Shown in pieces: positions 28,541 to 36,689 of a stretch of 64,000 bases of DNA. The notes beneath the pieces are model-generated. The model did no database searches. It saw only the letters and a program-made list of their open reading frames with translations, and was not told the origin of the DNA. Source of the stretch: Qipengyuania gaetbuli (lineage in GTDB: Bacteria; Pseudomonadota; Alphaproteobacteria; Sphingomonadales; Sphingomonadaceae); assembly GCF_009827315.1 (NCBI RefSeq), contig NZ_WTYF01000004.1, positions 1,488,001 through 1,552,000 of the forward strand, read 5' to 3'. The translations under genes and the position numbers were made by a program. Numbering within the stretch: position 1 is the first letter of the stretch; every line of letters starts with the position of its first letter.

Positions 28541-30316
28541 TCAGTGTGCGTGGGCATCGCCCGCGCCGCGGGGCACGCGGATCGAATCCACCAGCTTGCG
28601 GATTTCGACCGGCGGGCTGGCGGTCATCTTCGACACCGCGATGGCGACGACGAAGTTCAGCACCATTCCGACCACGCCGATCCCTTCGGGCGAGATGCCG
28701 AAGAGCCAGTTGTCCGCCACGTTCGCTGCCGGGTTCGCCAGCTTGAAGTAGAAGATGTAGCCGAAGGTGAAGGCCAGGCCCGTCACCATGCCCGCAATCG
28801 CCCCTTCCTTGTTCATGCGCTTCGAGAAGATGCCCATGAAGATGGCGGGGAACAGGCTGGCTGCGGCAAGGCCGAAGGCGAATGCCACCACCTGTGCCAC
28901 CCAGCCCGGCGGGTAGATGCCGAGATAGCCTGCCACCACGATCGCTGCCGTTGCCGCAAGGCGCGCCGCCAGCAATTCGCCCTTCTCCGATATGTCGGGC
29001 TTGAAGGTCGACTTGAGCAAATCGTGGCTGACCGAGCTGGAGATCACCAGCAGCAGGCCGGCTGCGGTCGACAATGCCGCGGCAAGCCCGCCGGCGGCGA
29101 CCAGCGCGATCACCCAGCCCGGCAGATTGCCGATTTCCGGGTTGGCGAGGACCATGATGTCGTTGTCGACATAGACCTCGTTCTGGCTGTCTGTAACCGG
29201 CGCATTGGTGACCACGCGTTCGCCCGAAGGACCGGTACCCTCGCCATAGGCGGGTGCGCCCTCGAAGGCTGCGCCGCTACGGTACTGCATCACGCCGTCG
29301 CCGTTCTTGTCCTGGAAGGCGATGAGATCGTTGCGCTCCCAGTTCTTGAACCAGCGCGGTGCTTCCGAATAGCTCGTCTCGTTCACCGTATCGATGAAGT
29401 TGAGGCGGGCAAAGGCGCCCACGGCCGGTGCGGTCGTGTAGAGCAGGGCAATGAAGATCAGCGCCCAGCCGGCCGACTTGCGGGCATCGGATGCCTTGGG
29501 AACGGTGAAGAAGCGCACGATCACGTGCGGCAGGCCCGCGGTCCCGACCATCAGGGCCAGCGTGATGCAGAACACGTCGATCATGCTCTTGGACCCGTCG
29601 GTATATTCCCCGAACCCCAGGTCGGTGAGCACCAGGTTGAGTTTCTGCAGCACGTACAGCCCCGACCCGTCGTTGACCTGACTGCCCAGGCCGAACTGCG
29701 GGATCGGGTTGCCCGTGATCATGAAGCTCAGGAAGAAGGCCGGCACCATGTAGGCGAAGATCAGCACGCAATATTGCGCGACCTGCGTGTAGGTGATGCC
29801 CTTCATCCCGCCGAGCACGGCGTAGACGAAGACGATGCCCATGCCGATGATCACGCCCATGGTGATGTCGACGTCGAGGAAGCGCGAGAACACGATCCCC
29901 ACGCCGCGCATCTGACCGGCGATATAGGTGAAGCTGATGAAGATCAGGCAGATCACCGCGACTACGCGCGCGGTCTTGGAATAGTACCGCGTGCCGATGA
30001 AATCGGGCACGGTGAACTGGCCGAACTTGCGCAGGTAAGGCGCCAGCAGGAGCGCCAGCATGACGTAGCCGCCGGTCCAGCCCATCAGGTAGACCGAGCC
30101 GTCATAACCGAGGAAGGCGATCAGGCCCGCCATCGAGATGAAGCTGGCCGCGCTCATCCAGTCGGCAGCCGTGGCCATGCCGTTGACGACCGGGTTCACC
30201 CCGCCGCCGGCGACGTAGAATTCCTTCGTCGAACCTGCCCTGCTCCACAGGGCGATGCCGATGTAGAGTGCGAAGCTGGCGCCGACGAAGAGGTAGATCA
30301 GAGTTTGCGTGTCCAT
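28541..30316 (-). CDS. Sodium:solute symporter, VC_2705 subfamily (acetate uptake)
   Basis: The 591-residue SLC5 transporter has about 13 membrane helices, with TAADWMSAASFISMAGLIAF and YSKTARVVAVICLIFISF. A large loop at about residues 315-385 contains a calcium-type DKNGDGVMQY stretch. This long form with an inserted loop is the VC_2705 subfamily, always paired with a DUF4212 small protein. Related proteins import acetate (called actP-1 in Vibrio). It lies 11 bp after the DUF4212 gene and upstream of the sensor kinase gene. Confidence 0.92.
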   Translation of the reverse strand: MDTQTLIYLFVGASFALYIGIALWSRAGSTKEFYVAGGGVNPVVNGMATAADWMSAASFISMAGLIAFLGYDGSVYLMGWTGGYVMLALLLAPYLRKFGQFTVPDFIGTRYYSKTARVVAVICLIFISFTYIAGQMRGVGIVFSRFLDVDITMGVIIGMGIVFVYAVLGGMKGITYTQVAQYCVLIFAYMVPAFFLSFMITGNPIPQFGLGSQVNDGSGLYVLQKLNLVLTDLGFGEYTDGSKSMIDVFCITLALMVGTAGLPHVIVRFFTVPKASDARKSAGWALIFIALLYTTAPAVGAFARLNFIDTVNETSYSEAPRWFKNWERNDLIAFQDKNGDGVMQYRSGAAFEGAPAYGEGTGPSGERVVTNAPVTDSQNEVYVDNDIMVLANPEIGNLPGWVIALVAAGGLAAALSTAAGLLLVISSSVSHDLLKSTFKPDISEKGELLAARLAATAAIVVAGYLGIYPPGWVAQVVAFAFGLAAASLFPAIFMGIFSKRMNKEGAIAGMVTGLAFTFGYIFYFKLANPAANVADNWLFGISPEGIGVVGMVLNFVVAIAVSKMTASPPVEIRKLVDSIRVPRGAGDAHAH

Positions 30317-30327
30317 CGTCCCCTCCC

Positions 30328-30606
30328 TCAGTCGTCGAGATCGTACTTGCGCTCGAGCTTCCGCATCTTGACGACGTAGTAGAAGATCAGCGCGATGAAG
30401 ATGTAGATCGAGCCCTGCTGGGCGAACCAGAAGCCGAGCGGGTATCCGCCGATCATGAACTGGTCGAGGAACTCGCGGAACAGGATGCCCGCCCCGAAGG
30501 AACAGGCGAACCAGATCGCCATGAGTGTGATCAGCAGGCGGACATTGTCACGCCAGTAGGCGCCCTCTGCCTCGCTGGTCTGGTGGGTATCGGTATCGTC
30601 TGACAT
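30328..30606 (-). CDS. DUF4212 small subunit of the sodium:solute symporter
   Basis: This 92-residue protein has two membrane helices (LLITLMAIWFACSFGAGI and IYIFIALIFYYVVKM) with the family pattern AYWRDNVRL at the N-terminus and YPLGFWFAQQGSIY in the loop. DUF4212 proteins are encoded immediately before VC_2705-type symporters and are thought to be small partners. It precedes the symporter gene by 11 bp. A candidate regulatory dyad lies about 106-116 bp upstream of its start. Confidence 0.92.
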   Translation of the reverse strand: MSDDTDTHQTSEAEGAYWRDNVRLLITLMAIWFACSFGAGILFREFLDQFMIGGYPLGFWFAQQGSIYIFIALIFYYVVKMRKLERKYDLDD

Positions 30607-30711
30607 GGCCTCCCCCTCGTATTCTTTTGGCGTCGTCTTGTGGTGTCTGCCACCCGCAGAAACGGGAGCATCACGGGAAGGCTATGGGAGCGTGGCCCCC
30701 GCGGCGAGAGC

Positions 30712-30722
30712 GACATAAGTCT
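30712..30722 (-). promoter_or_regulatory. Candidate acetate-locus operator upstream of DUF4212-symporter genes
   Basis: The plus-strand sequence GACATAAGTCT matches the GWCNTWAGWCY pattern seen before acs and the DUF294 gene. It is in the 125-bp gap between the exonuclease stop and the DUF4212 start, well placed for an activator site of the minus-strand symporter operon. Confidence 0.4.
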
Positions 30723-30731
30723 AATAGGGCC

Positions 30732-31406
30732 TCAGCCCCGCAGGACCGAGCCCAGCCGCACGTCGGCAGGCAGCCTGCGCGCCTGGGCCAGCAGCAGTTC
30801 CGCCGCCGCCAGCGCGTCCGACAGCGCATCGTGCTGGTCGTAGGCGGGAAGGTTGTAGCGCGCCCGTACGGCGGCGAGGCGATAGGCATCGCTGCCCACC
30901 AGATTGGGGTGAAGCCTGCGCTCCAGTTCCAGCGTGCAGATGGCGCGCACCGGCAGCGCCTCGCCGAAACAGGCGCGCGTCGTGCGCTCGATGACCTCTA
31001 CCTCGATCGCGGCGCCGTGAGCGACGAGCACGCGGCCCGATAGCGCCGAAACGAGCGGTCCGAGGACCTGCCGCAGCGGCTGGCCTTCGCGTGCGCGTTC
31101 CTCGCCGATGCCGTGCACGGTGACTGCGCCGTCATCGAGACGCCGCGCGCTGCGGATGTCGAGCGACATCGCCCCGTCCAGCGCGATGCCGCCGGTATCG
31201 AAGGCAAGCCATCCCGCCTGGAGGACGTGCGCATCGCGCGCGAGTCCGTCGAGCTCGAAATCGAGCGCCAGCAGCGCCGCTTCGCGCAGCGGCAGGTCGG
31301 GGGCGGGCCATCGGGCACCGGCATAGGCGCAGAGCAGCTCCTGCCCGCTCTTCCCGAGCGCTGCGAGACGGCGCCGGAAGCGCCAGTCGGCTATGCGCTC
31401 ACGCAA
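30732..31406 (-). CDS. DEDDh-type 3'-5' exonuclease domain protein
   Basis: The 224-residue protein has a DnaQ-like fold: motif I ALDFELDGL (Asp49, Glu51), motif II VAHGAAIEVEVI, and motif III HDALSD (His192, Asp197). The motif II acid appears as Glu135 rather than the usual Asp. DnaQ-like proteins of this type are regularly encoded beside VC_2705-type symporters and DUF294 proteins; their role in acetate metabolism is unknown. It overlaps the DUF294 gene by 8 bp and precedes DUF4212 by 125 bp. Confidence 0.85.
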   Translation of the reverse strand: MRERIADWRFRRRLAALGKSGQELLCAYAGARWPAPDLPLREAALLALDFELDGLARDAHVLQAGWLAFDTGGIALDGAMSLDIRSARRLDDGAVTVHGIGEERAREGQPLRQVLGPLVSALSGRVLVAHGAAIEVEVIERTTRACFGEALPVRAICTLELERRLHPNLVGSDAYRLAAVRARYNLPAYDQHDALSDALAAAELLLAQARRLPADVRLGSVLRG

Positions 31407-33261
31407 TCCCGCCTGCCAGGTTGCGTTTCAGCGAATCCAGCCCGCCGCTGATGACCGAGAACGCATCCTTCAGGTAATCCCGCTCGAGCGGGGACAGGGC
31501 CGCAGGGGCAATCGCGTTGTCGGGCGCGGTGCCCGCGCGGACTTGCGCGGCCTGGTGTGCGATGCGCAACTCGCTCACCAGCAGGAAGGCGTCCTTCAGG
31601 CTTTCGGCATCGCCGCGCGCCATGCGTCCGGCGGCAGCCAGCACCTCCAGCCGCTCGATCGTGCCGACCGCGGCCAGCCCCTCCGCCAGCGCGAAAGTGC
31701 GGGCGATGTCGATCACCGGCAGGATGGCCTGCGCCTTGGCATCGAAGACCTTCTGCCCGTCCTCCGACTTTTCCAGCACGAGGTTGCGGAAGAAGCCCAG
31801 CGGCACCTTGCTGCGCTGCGCATCGCGGGCAAGGAAGCTGAGGAACAGGCCCGAACCGCGTGCCTTGTCGACCACGTCTTCGTGCAGGGCCTGTGCCATC
31901 ACCGCATCGCCGTGGACTGCGCGCATGTCGAAATAGATCGTTGCGCGAAGGATGCGGTCCTCGTCCGGATTGGCGATCCAGCGGCCGTAACGCTCGCTCC
32001 ATTCGCTGCGCGTCAGGCGCTGTTCGGCATTCTTCGCCATGATGCCGCCCTTGCAATAGACGAAGCCGCATTCGTCGAGCAGGTCGGATATGCGCGCACC
32101 CAGCGCTGCGAAATATTCGCGCCCGCTTTCGTCCACGCGGTCGTCCATGACGATGCCGTTGTCCTGGTCCGAACCGACCAGCTGCTCCCCCCGCGCAAGC
32201 GAGCCGAAGACCAGCAGCGCATAGGGAACCGGCGGCGGCCCCAGTTCCGCTTCGGCCAGCTCGGCCGCACGCCGGTGGACCGCCTCGCCCAGCGCCGAGG
32301 TGAACCGCATCGTGTGTTCGGCATGGAAGCCGCCCGCATCCATTCGCGCAAAGCCTTCGGGTATCTGGCGCGCCGCTGCGACCAGCGCCTGCGGACCGGC
32401 GGCCTTCGCTACCAGCATGCCGGTATCGATGGCGCTGTCGCCGAGATAGGCGAGGATGTCCGTCGCACTGAGGATAGCGACCAGTTCCCCTGCAGAACCC
32501 AGCACGGGGATGTGGCGAAAGCCGCCAGCCGCCATCAGCGCCATCGCCTCTGCCGCAGTGGCGTGGCGCGGCAGGGTGCGCGGCGCAGCGGTCATGACCT
32601 CGCGGATCGGCCTGTCGAAATCGGTCCGCGCGGCGACCACGCGCTTGCGCAAATCCTTGTCGGTAAAGATGCCCACCAGCCGCCCGCCCTCGCAGATCGC
32701 CAGCGTGCTCACGTCGCGCTCGCTCATCAGCGTGGCGGCATCGGCAATGCTGAGGCCGGGCTCGCAGGACACTGGCTGCTTGTGCACCAGCAGCTGATCG
32801 ATGGTCGCGTGCTGGAGCGTGCTCGGTCGTTTCAGGCGCAAGTCGCGCACGGCGCTGCGGATGCGTTCGGTCTCGCTCTCGTTGAAATAGTCGCGCACGG
32901 CATCGCATTCGCTGCGCAGCCGGTGGAATTCCTCGCCCGGCAGGCAATAGACCAGCGTGTCTTCCAGCGCCGTAGTCGTGTTGCGCACCTCGCCGCCGCG
33001 CAGGAGCGACGGGAAGGCGAAGCTGCCGCCCTTCCCCAGCCGCATGGTCAGTTCCTCGCCCGCGAGGCGCAATTCGACCGAGCCGGAGCGAACGATAAAC
33101 AGCTGGTCGTTGTGCGAACCCGCCTCGAGGATCGTGTCCCCGGCCCGGAAATAGCGCACCGTCACCCGCCGCGCGATCGCGGCGATGCAGTCCGCGTCCA
33201 GCCTGTCGAAGGGCGACACATCGCCCAGGAAGGACCGGATCTCGCTCAGCTCGCTGGCCAT
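31399..33261 (-). CDS. cNMP-binding, CBS-pair and DUF294 nucleotidyltransferase-like protein
   Basis: Domains in order are: a cyclic-nucleotide-binding domain (about 1-125; AGDTILEAGSHNDQLFIVRSGSVEL), two CBS domains (about 150-275; DVSTLAICEGGRLVGIFTDKDL), a DUF294 nucleotidyltransferase-like core (about 340-420; GSLARGEQ...SDQDN), and a DUF294 C-terminal domain to residue 620. The GS and SDQDN motifs match GlnD-like nucleotidyltransferases, so regulatory nucleotidylation is possible but unproven. It heads the minus-strand run into the exonuclease and symporter genes. Confidence 0.9.
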   Translation of the reverse strand: MASELSEIRSFLGDVSPFDRLDADCIAAIARRVTVRYFRAGDTILEAGSHNDQLFIVRSGSVELRLAGEELTMRLGKGGSFAFPSLLRGGEVRNTTTALEDTLVYCLPGEEFHRLRSECDAVRDYFNESETERIRSAVRDLRLKRPSTLQHATIDQLLVHKQPVSCEPGLSIADAATLMSERDVSTLAICEGGRLVGIFTDKDLRKRVVAARTDFDRPIREVMTAAPRTLPRHATAAEAMALMAAGGFRHIPVLGSAGELVAILSATDILAYLGDSAIDTGMLVAKAAGPQALVAAARQIPEGFARMDAGGFHAEHTMRFTSALGEAVHRRAAELAEAELGPPPVPYALLVFGSLARGEQLVGSDQDNGIVMDDRVDESGREYFAALGARISDLLDECGFVYCKGGIMAKNAEQRLTRSEWSERYGRWIANPDEDRILRATIYFDMRAVHGDAVMAQALHEDVVDKARGSGLFLSFLARDAQRSKVPLGFFRNLVLEKSEDGQKVFDAKAQAILPVIDIARTFALAEGLAAVGTIERLEVLAAAGRMARGDAESLKDAFLLVSELRIAHQAAQVRAGTAPDNAIAPAALSPLERDYLKDAFSVISGGLDSLKRNLAGGIA

Positions 33262-33300
33262 GCGCGAAGCCTAGCACCTTTGGTGCCGCTTCGTCGCATC

Positions 33301-33311
33301 GACTTTAGTCC
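33301..33311 (-). promoter_or_regulatory. Candidate acetate-locus operator upstream of the DUF294 gene
   Basis: The sequence GACTTTAGTCC lies 40 bp before the DUF294 start and fits GWCNTWAGWCY, as do sites before acs and DUF4212. A separate short dyad, GCACC-TTT-GGTGC, lies between this site and the start codon. Confidence 0.4.
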
Positions 33312-33342
33312 AAGTGCAAAGGGGCGCGAAGACCCCGGCCGT

Positions 33343-34563
33343 TCAGCCGTGCTTGGCGATGAAATCCTCGACCACCGGGGCGATCTTCGTGCGCCACCTG
33401 CTGCCGTTGAAGATGCCATAGTGCCCGGCGCCTTCGGCCATGTAGTAGCGCTTCTTCGAAGCCTTGAGATTGGGCGTCAGGTCGAGCGCGGCCTTGGTCT
33501 GGCCGAGGCCGGAAATGTCGTCGCGCTCACCCTCGATCGCCAGCAGCGCGGTCTGCGTGATGTCGCCGAGGTCGATCAGCTTGCCGCGGTGCATGAAAGT
33601 GCCGTTCGGGATCGCGTGATCCTGGAACACCTCTTTGACCGTCTGGAGATAGAATTCCGCCGTCATGTCGCAGACGCTGCGGTATTCGTCGTAGAAATCC
33701 TTGGTCGCCTGCGCGCTCGCCTCGTCGCCTACGGTGAGGTGTTTGAACATCTCGTAGTGGCTCATCATGTGATTGCCGAGGTTCATGCTCATGAAGCCGG
33801 CCAGCTGCATGAAACCGGGGTACACGTCGCGCCCGGCGCCGCGATACTGCATCGGCACGGTGGCGATGACATTGTGGCGGAACCACTCGATCGGGCGTTC
33901 CATGGCAAGGTCGTTGACGCTGGTCGGCGAACAGCGCGTGTCGATCGGGCCGCCCATCATGGTCAGCGTCTTCGGCGTGCAAGGGTGCTTGTCGCGGTTC
34001 ATGATCGCCGTCGCGGCGAAGACGGGGACCGAGGGCTGGCACACGGCCATCGCGTGCGCTCCCGGACCGATATGGTCGAGGAACTCGATGACGTAGTCCA
34101 TGTAATCGTCGAGGTCGAACTGCCCCTCGTGCAGCGGCACGTTGCGCGCATCGGCCCAGTCGGTGACGTAGACGACGTAGTTTTCGAGCATCCGCTCGAC
34201 CGTTCCGCGCAGCAGCGTGGCGTAGTGCCCGCTCATCGGCGCGACGATGAGGAGTCGCGGGGCGTCGTCGGGCAGGTTCTCGCGGTGGAAGCGCTTCAGA
34301 TCGCCGAACGGCCTGTTGAGCACGGTTGCCTCGACCACCGGCCAGTGCTTGCCGCCCGCTTCCACGCTTTCGATGCCCCAGGCCGGCTTGCCGTAGGTGG
34401 CAGTGGCGTGGGCGAAGACTTCCAGCGCGCTCGCGGCGACGGGCCCCATCCCCATGTAGCCGAAGGGCATGGCGGGATTGGACAGCATCTCGGCCCCGAT
34501 CGAGGCCCAAGCGCTGGCGCTCGACAGCCAGCTGCGCTGCAATTCATAGGCGTGATAAAGCAT
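33343..34563 (-). CDS. phaZ: Intracellular polyhydroxyalkanoate depolymerase
   Basis: PhaZ mobilises stored PHA granules. The 406-residue protein has the intracellular depolymerase pattern: the nucleophile Cys175 in AVCQPSVP (Cys instead of Ser, as in the Cupriavidus PhaZ1 group), MLYHAYELQRSW at the start, PMSGHYATLLRGTV, and the late His in GAGHYGIFNGSRWR. The ATG at 34563 is the conserved start; upstream codons to 34653 are unconserved. A perfect TTGTGCA-A-TGCACAA palindrome lies 83 bp upstream. Confidence 0.93.
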   Translation of the reverse strand: MLYHAYELQRSWLSSASAWASIGAEMLSNPAMPFGYMGMGPVAASALEVFAHATATYGKPAWGIESVEAGGKHWPVVEATVLNRPFGDLKRFHRENLPDDAPRLLIVAPMSGHYATLLRGTVERMLENYVVYVTDWADARNVPLHEGQFDLDDYMDYVIEFLDHIGPGAHAMAVCQPSVPVFAATAIMNRDKHPCTPKTLTMMGGPIDTRCSPTSVNDLAMERPIEWFRHNVIATVPMQYRGAGRDVYPGFMQLAGFMSMNLGNHMMSHYEMFKHLTVGDEASAQATKDFYDEYRSVCDMTAEFYLQTVKEVFQDHAIPNGTFMHRGKLIDLGDITQTALLAIEGERDDISGLGQTKAALDLTPNLKASKKRYYMAEGAGHYGIFNGSRWRTKIAPVVEDFIAKHG

Positions 34564-34645
34564 CGGCGTCCCCTGCTGCCCGCGCTGTTGTGTTCTCGCT
34601 GCGGGCACTCCTTGAAAAAAGGGCAGTCTGCCGAGCGATCGGTCG

Positions 34646-34660
34646 TTGTGCAATGCACAA
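34646..34660. promoter_or_regulatory. Perfect palindrome between phaZ and the ABC exporter gene, candidate PhaR-type operator
   Basis: TTGTGCA-A-TGCACAA is a perfect 7-1-7 inverted repeat, 83 bp upstream of phaZ and 70 bp upstream of the divergent ABC gene, followed by further TGC repeats. PHA regulators of the PhaR family recognise TGC-rich inverted repeats, so this is a reasonable operator candidate. Confidence 0.5.
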
Positions 34661-34729
34661 AACGTGCAAAAGTGCCCGAATTGCGCCTCACCTGTGGATT
34701 TTGCGCCGCAGCAAGCCTAGTTGACCGGC

Positions 34730-36541
34730 ATGGACGAGACGGGTTCGAACGAAAAGAAGCGCCGCAAGCTGTTCCGCCGCGACAAGGACGCGGAACCGCG
34801 CAGCCTCAGGCCGCTGCGCATGGTGTTCGAGGAAGCACGCAAATATCCCGGCCACGTGGCGATGGCGCTGGTGGCGCTGATCGTGACGGCGGCCGCCACG
34901 CTGGCCATTCCGGCAGGCTTCAAGCTGGTGGTCGACCGCGGCTTTGCCGGTGACGGCAGCGATATCGGTCGCTGGTTCCAGTACCTGCTGCTGATCGTCG
35001 GCGTGCTCGCCATGGGCACGGCAGCACGGTTCTATTTTGTCAGCTGGCTGGGCGAACGCGTGGTCGCCGACGTGCGCATGCGGGTGCAAGCCAATCTCCT
35101 GCGCCTCGCGCCTGGCTTCTACGAAGAGAACAGCCCCAAGGAAATTTCCAGCCGCATGACCAGCGATACCGCGCTGATCGAACAGGTCGTGGGCACCACC
35201 ATTTCCGTCGCGCTGCGCAATTTCCTCGTCGCGGTGGGCGGCACAATCTACCTCTTCACGCTGGTCCCCAGCCTGACGCTGGGCCTGTTCCTGATCATCC
35301 CGGCGATCACCATCCCCATCACCGTCTTCGGACGCCGCCTCCGCACGGTCAGCCGCACCAGCCAGGACCGCGTGGCCGACATCGGCGCGATGGTGACCGA
35401 AGTGCTGTCGGCGATGAAAATCGTCCAGGGCTTCAACCAGGAAGCGCGCGAGCATGAACGTTTCGGCGCCGCGGTCGAACGGACATTCTCGGTCGCCAAG
35501 CGCCGCATCCTCATCCGCGCCGTGCTGACGGCCTGCATCATCCTGTTCATTTTCGGCGGCATCACCATGCTGGTGTGGCGCGGGGCGGAAGCCGCCAACG
35601 CCGGCACGATCAGCTACGGCACCATCTTCGCCTTCGTGCTTACGGCCGGCCTTGTCGCCGGGGCCTTCGGTGCCCTGACGGAAGTCTACGGCGATCTCCT
35701 GCGCGCCTCGGGCGCGGCCAGCCGCCTGACCGAGCTGCTGGAGGAAAAGCCGACCATCGCCCCGCCCGCGCGCCCCGAAGCCCTGCCCGAGCCGCCGCGC
35801 GGCAGCCTGTCGTTCCGCAACGTGACCTTCCGCTATCCGACGCGGCTGGAAACCCCGGCGCTCGCCGATTTCAGCCTCGAGATCGAGCCGGGCGAGACGG
35901 TCGCCATCGTCGGCCCTTCGGGCGGCGGCAAGTCGACCATCTTCCAGCTGGCAGAACGGTTCTACGATCCGCAGGCCGGCAGCGTGCGCATCGACGGCAT
36001 TCCGCTGACCAGTGCCGACCCGGCCGAAATCCGCCGCCGCATCGCTTTCGTGCCGCAGGAGGGCGTGCTGTTTTCCGCCAGTGCGCGCGACAATCTGCGC
36101 TACGGCAATTGGGATGCATCGGAAGAGGACATCTGGACCGCCGCGCGCGCCGCTAATGCCGCCGAATTCCTCGAAAAGCTCCCCCAAGGCCTCGACACCT
36201 ATCTCGGCGAGAACGGTACGCAGCTGTCGGGGGGCCAGCGCCAGCGTGTCGCGATTGCCCGTGCGCTGCTGCGCGATGCCCCGATCCTGCTGCTGGACGA
36301 GGCTACGAGCGCGCTCGATGCCGAGAGCGAGCGGCTGGTGCAGGACGCGCTCGAACGGTTGATGGAAGACCGCACCACGCTGGTCATCGCCCACCGCCTC
36401 GCCACCGTGCGCGCCGCCGACCGGATCGTGGTGATGGAAGAAGGGCGCATCGTCGAGCAGGGCACACACGACCAGCTGGCATCCGCAGGCGGCCTCTACG
36501 CCCGCCTCGCATCGCTGCAGTTCACGCTCGAAAGCGCCTGA
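34730..36541 (+). CDS. ABC-type exporter, fused membrane and ATPase domains (MsbA/ABCB type)
   Basis: The 603-residue half-transporter has six membrane helices (about residues 40-325) and a C-terminal ATPase: Walker A GPSGGGKS, Q-loop FVPQEGVLF, signature LSGGQRQRVAIARALL, Walker B LLLDEATSALD and H-loop IAHRLATV. It should work as a homodimer. The MsbA-like layout fits lipid or drug export; the substrate is not evident. The ATG at 34730 is divergent from phaZ. A charged N-terminal segment (residues 5-30) precedes the first helix. Confidence 0.92.
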   Translation: MDETGSNEKKRRKLFRRDKDAEPRSLRPLRMVFEEARKYPGHVAMALVALIVTAAATLAIPAGFKLVVDRGFAGDGSDIGRWFQYLLLIVGVLAMGTAARFYFVSWLGERVVADVRMRVQANLLRLAPGFYEENSPKEISSRMTSDTALIEQVVGTTISVALRNFLVAVGGTIYLFTLVPSLTLGLFLIIPAITIPITVFGRRLRTVSRTSQDRVADIGAMVTEVLSAMKIVQGFNQEAREHERFGAAVERTFSVAKRRILIRAVLTACIILFIFGGITMLVWRGAEAANAGTISYGTIFAFVLTAGLVAGAFGALTEVYGDLLRASGAASRLTELLEEKPTIAPPARPEALPEPPRGSLSFRNVTFRYPTRLETPALADFSLEIEPGETVAIVGPSGGGKSTIFQLAERFYDPQAGSVRIDGIPLTSADPAEIRRRIAFVPQEGVLFSASARDNLRYGNWDASEEDIWTAARAANAAEFLEKLPQGLDTYLGENGTQLSGGQRQRVAIARALLRDAPILLLDEATSALDAESERLVQDALERLMEDRTTLVIAHRLATVRAADRIVVMEEGRIVEQGTHDQLASAGGLYARLASLQFTLESA

Positions 36542-36689
36542 CGAACCGCCCTTTCAGGGGCGAAAATCGACCAATCCCCTTGCGGGAACGACGAAAGGCG
36601 ACCGCGCCGCGCGCCTGCTGCTAGCAAGGCTGCACACGGCCCTACGCGCGCGGGGGAGCACGCGAGGCCGGGAGGAAAGGACAATACAC

